Origin: Acidimicrobiales bacterium
GTDB lineage: Bacteria > Actinomycetota > Acidimicrobiia > Acidimicrobiales > Poriferisodalaceae
Reading direction: 5' to 3'
Assembly: GCA_030749275.1 (NCBI GenBank)
Contig: JASMKJ010000106.1
Span: 1 to 9,217 of the forward strand
Length of the DNA stretch: 9,217 nt
Below the pieces are notes generated by a model that did no database searches, was not told where the DNA came from, and worked only from the letters and a program-made list of their open reading frames with translations. Each line of letters opens with the position of its first letter. Position 1 is the first letter of the stretch. Below, piece by piece: positions 5,928-9,217 of the stretch. The position numbers and the translations under genes are program-made.

Positions 5928-6962
5928 TCAGCCAGCGGTCGGATCAACGAGAATCTTGACCGCATCGACACGTCGCTCCGCTAGATCATCAATTGTCGCC
6001 CCCAAAGCATCCAAGTCAACGATGCCGTCGCGAAGCGGTGCCACAGAAAGTCGGCCATCTTGGATCATGTTCGCCGTAGCTTTCATCTCATCCAAGGTAA
6101 AGACCATGGATGTGTTCAGGGTGATCTCTTTGCCGATCCATCGGATTGGGTTAATGCGGGCTTCCTCGCCGGTGACTCCGACAAGACACACCGAACCTCC
6201 GCGTCGCACCATATCGACGGATTGTTGCATGGTTTGTGGAATTCCTGCGCAGTCGAACGCTAGGTCAGCTCTTAGCCCTTGGGTTAGCTCGTCCAAAGTG
6301 GCATGAAGGTCTTCGCCGGGGCTGACGGCTATGTCGGTACCTGTTGCTAAAGCCAGATTTCGTCGGTTCTCATCTGGTTCAACGGCTATCACCACACCAG
6401 CTCCAGCAGCTTTCGCGACCTGTGCGGTCAGCAAACCGATTGGACCGCACCCCACTACACAAACCACATCGCCGACTTGGAGTTGGCTTCGCCGAACGGC
6501 ATGAAACGCTACCGCCGATGGTTCGATCAATGCCGCATCGTCGGTGTCTATGTCTTCTGGAATACCGATGACTCGTTCCGCTTTTAAACACAAAAAGGGG
6601 GCAAATCCTCCTGAGGTAGGGCCGGTTGGCCCTGAATAGTCAGACCAGGCAGTCCGACAATATTGACTTAAGTCATTTCTGCACTCGAGACATCGACCAC
6701 ACCCCGGTGCTAACGCACCGGTGACTCGATCTCCCTCTTCGACATTAACGACATCTCGGCCGCAGGCAGCAACCATGCCAACCCATTCATGTCCGCACAC
6801 ACTGGGCGCGTATTTCCAGCCTTCAACATATGCATGTACGTCGCTTCCACAAATGCCGCATCGTTGTATCGCTACAACAACCTCGTCAGCTTCAGGGGTG
6901 GGGTCTTCTTTTTCGATAAGTTCGAATTGGCCTTTTCCTGTGACCAAACCTGCACGCATCAT
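5928..6962 (-). CDS. Zinc-dependent medium-chain alcohol/polyol dehydrogenase (344 aa)
   Basis: This is an MDR-family oxidoreductase that probably oxidises an alcohol or polyol with a nicotinamide cofactor. Catalytic zinc residues are suggested by C38 or C35 in RCGICGSD, H58-E59 in CGHEW, and E147 in LIEPSAVAFHA. The structural zinc lobe has four cysteines, C88, C91, C94 and C102 (CGRCLECRNDLSQYC). The Rossmann motif GCGPIG is at 171-176, and E195 at the end of the second strand favours NAD over NADP. Two adjacent ATG codons (6962 and 6959) are possible starts; GGAG lies 5 or 8 nt upstream respectively. The substrate is not predictable; sorbitol, threonine and butanediol dehydrogenases share this layout. 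It ends 10 nt from the CoA-transferase gene, in convergent orientation. Confidence 0.92.
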   Translation of the reverse strand: MMRAGLVTGKGQFELIEKEDPTPEADEVVVAIQRCGICGSDVHAYVEGWKYAPSVCGHEWVGMVAACGRDVVNVEEGDRVTGALAPGCGRCLECRNDLSQYCRTAWSDYSGPTGPTSGGFAPFLCLKAERVIGIPEDIDTDDAALIEPSAVAFHAVRRSQLQVGDVVCVVGCGPIGLLTAQVAKAAGAGVVIAVEPDENRRNLALATGTDIAVSPGEDLHATLDELTQGLRADLAFDCAGIPQTMQQSVDMVRRGGSVCLVGVTGEEARINPIRWIGKEITLNTSMVFTLDEMKATANMIQDGRLSVAPLRDGIVDLDALGATIDDLAERRVDAVKILVDPTAG

Positions 6963-7090
6963 TCACTCCGGTCTGCTGTAAAGCACTGGCTGGGCTTCAT
7001 CCATCATGATTCTGCCATGATTAGATCTCGCCATCTCAGTAGCCCTGACCCTGAGCCCCAAATCATTCAAATTTGGATTCGTATGTCCCT

Positions 7091-7126
7091 AAAAATGTCT
7101 GGGGACCGTCAATGTGACGGTCCCCA
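7091..7126 (-). terminator. Rho-independent terminator after the 124-aa membrane protein gene
   Basis: On the minus strand GTTGGGGACCGTCA is followed by a CAT loop and its complement. The stem is 12 perfect base pairs (7100-7111 with 7115-7126) with a 3-nt loop. The downstream minus-strand sequence AGACATTTTTAGG (7099 to about 7087) has a run of five T. It sits 44 bases after the stop of the gene ending at 7170 and ahead of the dehydrogenase gene, so it probably separates the two units. The T-run starts 4 bases after the stem, slightly late for a perfect terminator. Confidence 0.75.
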
Positions 7127-7169
7127 ACACTAAGACGCTCGAGGCGCCCTATGTAATAAAGATGGCTAG

Positions 7170-7544
7170 TTAGCGGCCACCGATACCTTTACCGAGCGCC
7201 GAGATCGCGGCATCCCTAATTGGGATGAATGCGAGGATGGCGATTGCGGTAGCGACATCAGCTCCGAACCTACCCATTTGTAGGATCTCTGTGCTTGCTC
7301 CGTAGCCGAATACACCACCGCCATCATTGACGTTGCTGATCACTACGAAGAGATAAGCCCAGATGAGGTTGAGGTTCGATCCAACTACTGGAATCGACTT
7401 CAACATTGAGTTCACGTTCACGGTGTCGAGAACGCTGTCTATGACTGCCATAACACCTTGGAGCAACATGCCCATGATGATGATGGTCAAAATCGTTGAC
7501 ATCATATTTGCCAGGACCCCCTTATGGTCTGCAGAACTGGCCAT
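7170..7544 (-). CDS. Unrecognised small membrane protein (124 aa)
   Basis: I do not recognise the family. The product starts with a polar segment (MASSADHKG), then hydrophobic stretches at about 14-35 (rich in I, L and M), 54-71 (LNLIWAYLFVVIS) and 96-115. A glycine-rich turn NDGGGVFGYG lies at 72-81, and the tail is GKGIGG-R. No catalytic motif or metal site is visible. The start is uncertain: the ATG at 7544 has GGAG almost touching it, while an internal ATG pair at residues 14-15 has AAGGGGG about 11 nt upstream. It appears to be a single-gene unit, with a strong hairpin terminator after it and a phased A/T-tract array before it, suggesting well-defined and possibly strong expression. Confidence 0.72.
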   Translation of the reverse strand: MASSADHKGVLANMMSTILTIIIMGMLLQGVMAVIDSVLDTVNVNSMLKSIPVVGSNLNLIWAYLFVVISNVNDGGGVFGYGASTEILQMGRFGADVATAIAILAFIPIRDAAISALGKGIGGR

Positions 7545-7630
7545 GCTCCAACACAGACCTAGGGCGCGTTGGGCACGATGTACATGTTAGTGAACCCGTG
7601 GGGGTCAGTCGCGCATATTCCCAAGTTCTC

Positions 7631-7670
7631 TATTTTTTGCTTTATTTTGCTTGTTTTTGCTGGTAAAAGC
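7631..7670. promoter_or_regulatory. Four decamers with 10-bp-phased A/T tracts (probable curved DNA)
   Basis: Four consecutive 10-base units, TATTTTTTGC, TTTATTTTGC, TTGTTTTTGC and TGGTAAAAGC, each end in a run of at least four A or T followed by GC. The tract ends fall at 7638, 7648, 7658 and 7668, exactly one helical turn apart. Phased A-tracts bend DNA, and this array lies 87 to 126 bases upstream of the minus-strand start at 7544, where it could act as a promoter enhancer. On the minus strand it is A-rich in the first three units, so it is not a terminator for the acyl-CoA dehydrogenase gene. Confidence 0.6.
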
Positions 7671-7705
7671 CTGCTCAGAGCCCCATTTCACGAGGTTCTA
7701 CAGGT

Positions 7706-8917
7706 TTACTCGATTCGCATCCCGGAGATCGCTCTGCTGATCACAAGTTGCTGAATTTGTTCGGTACCTTCGAAAATGTCGTAAATCTTGGCATCACGAT
7801 GCCAACGCTCCACCGGGTACTCACGGACGTATCCGTAGCCACCCAAGATCTGGATTGCGCGTTCCGTAGCCCATACTGCGACGCGACCGGCTTTGAGTTT
7901 CGCCATGGATCCTTCGGCGCTCTTGTATTTGCGTTGTTTTCCAAGCCACGCGCCGCGCCATACGAGGGCTCGTGCTGCTTCTATTTCCATCGCCATGTCG
8001 GCCAACGTGAACGCGATGGACTGGTTTTGAATAATGGGCCGCCCGAACTGGTGACGTTCTTTCGCGTATTCGAGTGCGTATTCATATGCGGCTCGAGCAA
8101 TACCGACTGCCTGGGCACCAACAGCGGGCCGGGTTGACTCAAAGGTTTGCATGGCAGCTTGAGCATTGCCGGACTTACCCTCGCGTACTCGACCTAGACG
8201 TTCGTCAAGTTTGTCTTTGCCTCCAAGCAAACAATTGCCGGGAATCCGGCAGTCGGTGAGAACTACTTCGGCGGTGTGGCTCGCACGAATCCCATGCTTT
8301 TGAAATTTTTGACCCTGCGCCAAGCCCTGGGTGTTCGGGGGAACAACAAAACTTGCATGACCGCGACTGCCAAGTTCGGGGTCGACGACCGCGACTATGA
8401 CGTGTACATCCGCGATGCCGCCGTTGGTAATCCAGGTTTTGGTGCCGTTGAGTACCCACTCGTCGGATGATTCGTCGTACACGGCTCGGGTGCGCATAGC
8501 CGCGACATCTGAGCCCGCGTCGGGCTCAGAGGACGCGAAAGCTCCCACCATCAGTTTGTCGGTGGTTCCGTAGCACTGCGGAACCCACTCCATCACCTGT
8601 TCGGGAGTACCTGAGGCTGCGATACCCGCAGCAGCAAGTCCGCTTCCCATAATTGAAAGTCCGATACCGGCATCACCCCAGAAGAGTTCTTCGAGTGCCA
8701 CTGGCATAGTGAGTCCTGTTGGGTCGTTCATCATGGCTTCGGCCATGAACTCCCAGCTATAGAGCCCAATTTCGGCAGCTTCTTGAATCACGGGCCAAGG
8801 TGTTTCCTCTCGTTCATCCCACTCCGCGGCGACTGGTCGAACCACATCCGACGCGAAGTCGTGTACCCACTTCTGGATCTGAAGTTGGTCTTCGTTTAAT
8901 TCGGGGTTGAAATCCAT
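7706..8917 (-). CDS. Acyl-CoA dehydrogenase (403 aa)
   Basis: This is an FAD enzyme that makes the alpha-beta double bond of acyl-CoA thioesters. Visible hallmarks are SSEPDAGSD (129-137), NGTKTWITNGG (157-167), ERHQFGRPIIQNQ in the C-terminal helical domain, ILGGYGYVREYPVER, and the active-site stretch YDIFEGTEQIQ. In that stretch E383 is at the position of the catalytic glutamate in medium- and short-chain enzymes. Between CLLGG and AMQTFESTRP there is a charged insert of about 15-20 residues (KDKLDERLGRVREGKSG), which I recall in a set of actinobacterial relatives. Chain length and substrate are not predictable. AGGA touches the ATG and is too close to be a normal ribosome site, which agrees with a leaderless message. 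No clear terminator follows. Confidence 0.95.
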   Translation of the reverse strand: MDFNPELNEDQLQIQKWVHDFASDVVRPVAAEWDEREETPWPVIQEAAEIGLYSWEFMAEAMMNDPTGLTMPVALEELFWGDAGIGLSIMGSGLAAAGIAASGTPEQVMEWVPQCYGTTDKLMVGAFASSEPDAGSDVAAMRTRAVYDESSDEWVLNGTKTWITNGGIADVHVIVAVVDPELGSRGHASFVVPPNTQGLAQGQKFQKHGIRASHTAEVVLTDCRIPGNCLLGGKDKLDERLGRVREGKSGNAQAAMQTFESTRPAVGAQAVGIARAAYEYALEYAKERHQFGRPIIQNQSIAFTLADMAMEIEAARALVWRGAWLGKQRKYKSAEGSMAKLKAGRVAVWATERAIQILGGYGYVREYPVERWHRDAKIYDIFEGTEQIQQLVISRAISGMRIE

Positions 8918-8923
8918 TCCTGA

Positions 8924-8952
8924 AAGTTACTAACGGGTAACCCCGGCGGCAA
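8924..8952 (-). promoter_or_regulatory. Candidate leaderless promoter of the acyl-CoA dehydrogenase gene
   Basis: On the minus strand TTGCCG (8947-8952) and TAACTT (8924-8929) are separated by exactly 17 bases, and TAACTT ends 6 bases before the ATG at 8917. This spacing predicts transcription starting at or beside the A of the start codon. It agrees with the absence of a properly spaced Shine-Dalgarno. Confidence 0.5.
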
Positions 8953-8992
8953 TCTTTGTCATCTTTTCGTTTGCTCTGGTTGGCTGCTGTAG

Positions 8993-9217
8993 TTAGCCGA
9001 CCGCCGATTCCAACTGCTCGCTGGTGTCATGGATGACCAAGCGCTCGTCACTGCTACGTCGCGCGCGAAACACCTTCCTACCTGCTGCTTCGATGAGTTC
9101 TTCGGGGTCTCCCACTCTGTTCGCGCTGTAAGCCACGCCCACACAGGGGTCGATGTCAACCACTAGTCCGGATACAGAGACCGGGGCTTCCAATCTCTTC
9201 AGGATTCGCTCTCCAAC
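8993..9217 (-). CDS. GGDEF-domain protein, C-terminal end (cut by window edge)
   Basis: The minus-strand frame entering at 9217 gives 74 residues to a TAA at 8993-8995. The sequence ERILKRLEAPVSVSGLVVDI, then PCVGVAYSAN, then DPEELIEAAGRKVFRARRSS matches the closing part of GGDEF domains: the strand with the usual S-I-G-I-A run, then the helix normally ending in a M-Y-x-A-K run. GGDEF proteins make or sense cyclic di-GMP. Here the closing motifs are degenerate (CVGVA and KVFRARR), and the active-site GGDEF loop is off-window, so activity is unknown. No EAL domain follows; the protein ends about 19 residues after the domain. The stop is 75 bases before the acyl-CoA dehydrogenase start. Confidence 0.75.
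   Translation of the reverse strand, partial: VGERILKRLEAPVSVSGLVVDIDPCVGVAYSANRVGDPEELIEAAGRKVFRARRSSDERLVIHDTSEQLESAVG

Noticed and set aside
6789..7133. A 114-codon plus-strand frame across the dehydrogenase start and the terminator.
   Set aside because: It is antisense to the dehydrogenase N-terminus and passes through a perfect hairpin. The product shows no family features.
7671..7705. A terminator just after the acyl-CoA dehydrogenase stop.
   Set aside because: The only self-complementary element (GCTCTGAGC) would leave a one-base loop, and the minus strand has no proper T-run after a stable stem.

Overview
The window (about half G+C by eye) reads as a chromosomal segment from an actinobacterium, perhaps a marine or freshwater Acidimicrobiia-like lineage. 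The pointers are a 71-residue stand-alone biotinyl carrier of the type found in mycobacteria, a DUF5317-like membrane protein, an actinobacterial-style acyl-CoA dehydrogenase, GTG starts and candidate leaderless promoters. The lineage is inferred from protein character only; no rRNA or marker gene is present.

Left region (1-2838, all minus strand): a compact System I cytochrome c maturation operon, ccmA-ccmB-ccmC-ccmD-ccmE, with overlaps or 2-nt gaps throughout. CcmA and CcmB are the ABC half-transporter parts, CcmC loads haem, CcmD is a one-helix adaptor, and CcmE (cut by the window edge) is the haem chaperone. A biotinyl carrier protein gene lies 82 bases upstream of ccmA on the same strand.

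Middle region (2974-5917, plus strand): a DUF5317-like membrane protein and a two-helix small membrane protein overlap by four bases. They are followed by a TetR-family regulator and a class III (CaiB/BaiF) CoA-transferase, 44 bases apart and possibly co-transcribed.

Right region (5928-9217, minus strand): a zinc-dependent medium-chain dehydrogenase converges on the CoA-transferase with only 10 bases between them. Next comes an unrecognised 124-residue membrane protein in its own apparent transcription unit, with a 12-bp-stem hairpin downstream and a 10-bp-phased A/T-tract array upstream. Then come an acyl-CoA dehydrogenase with a candidate leaderless promoter and the C-terminal end of a GGDEF-domain protein running off the edge.

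The CoA-transferase, dehydrogenase and acyl-CoA dehydrogenase suggest acyl-CoA or organic-acid catabolism, but they are separate units with no proven shared pathway. I saw no mobile element, CRISPR array, tRNA or rRNA. The least explained parts are the orphan 124-residue gene with its flanking signals and the DUF5317/two-helix gene pair.
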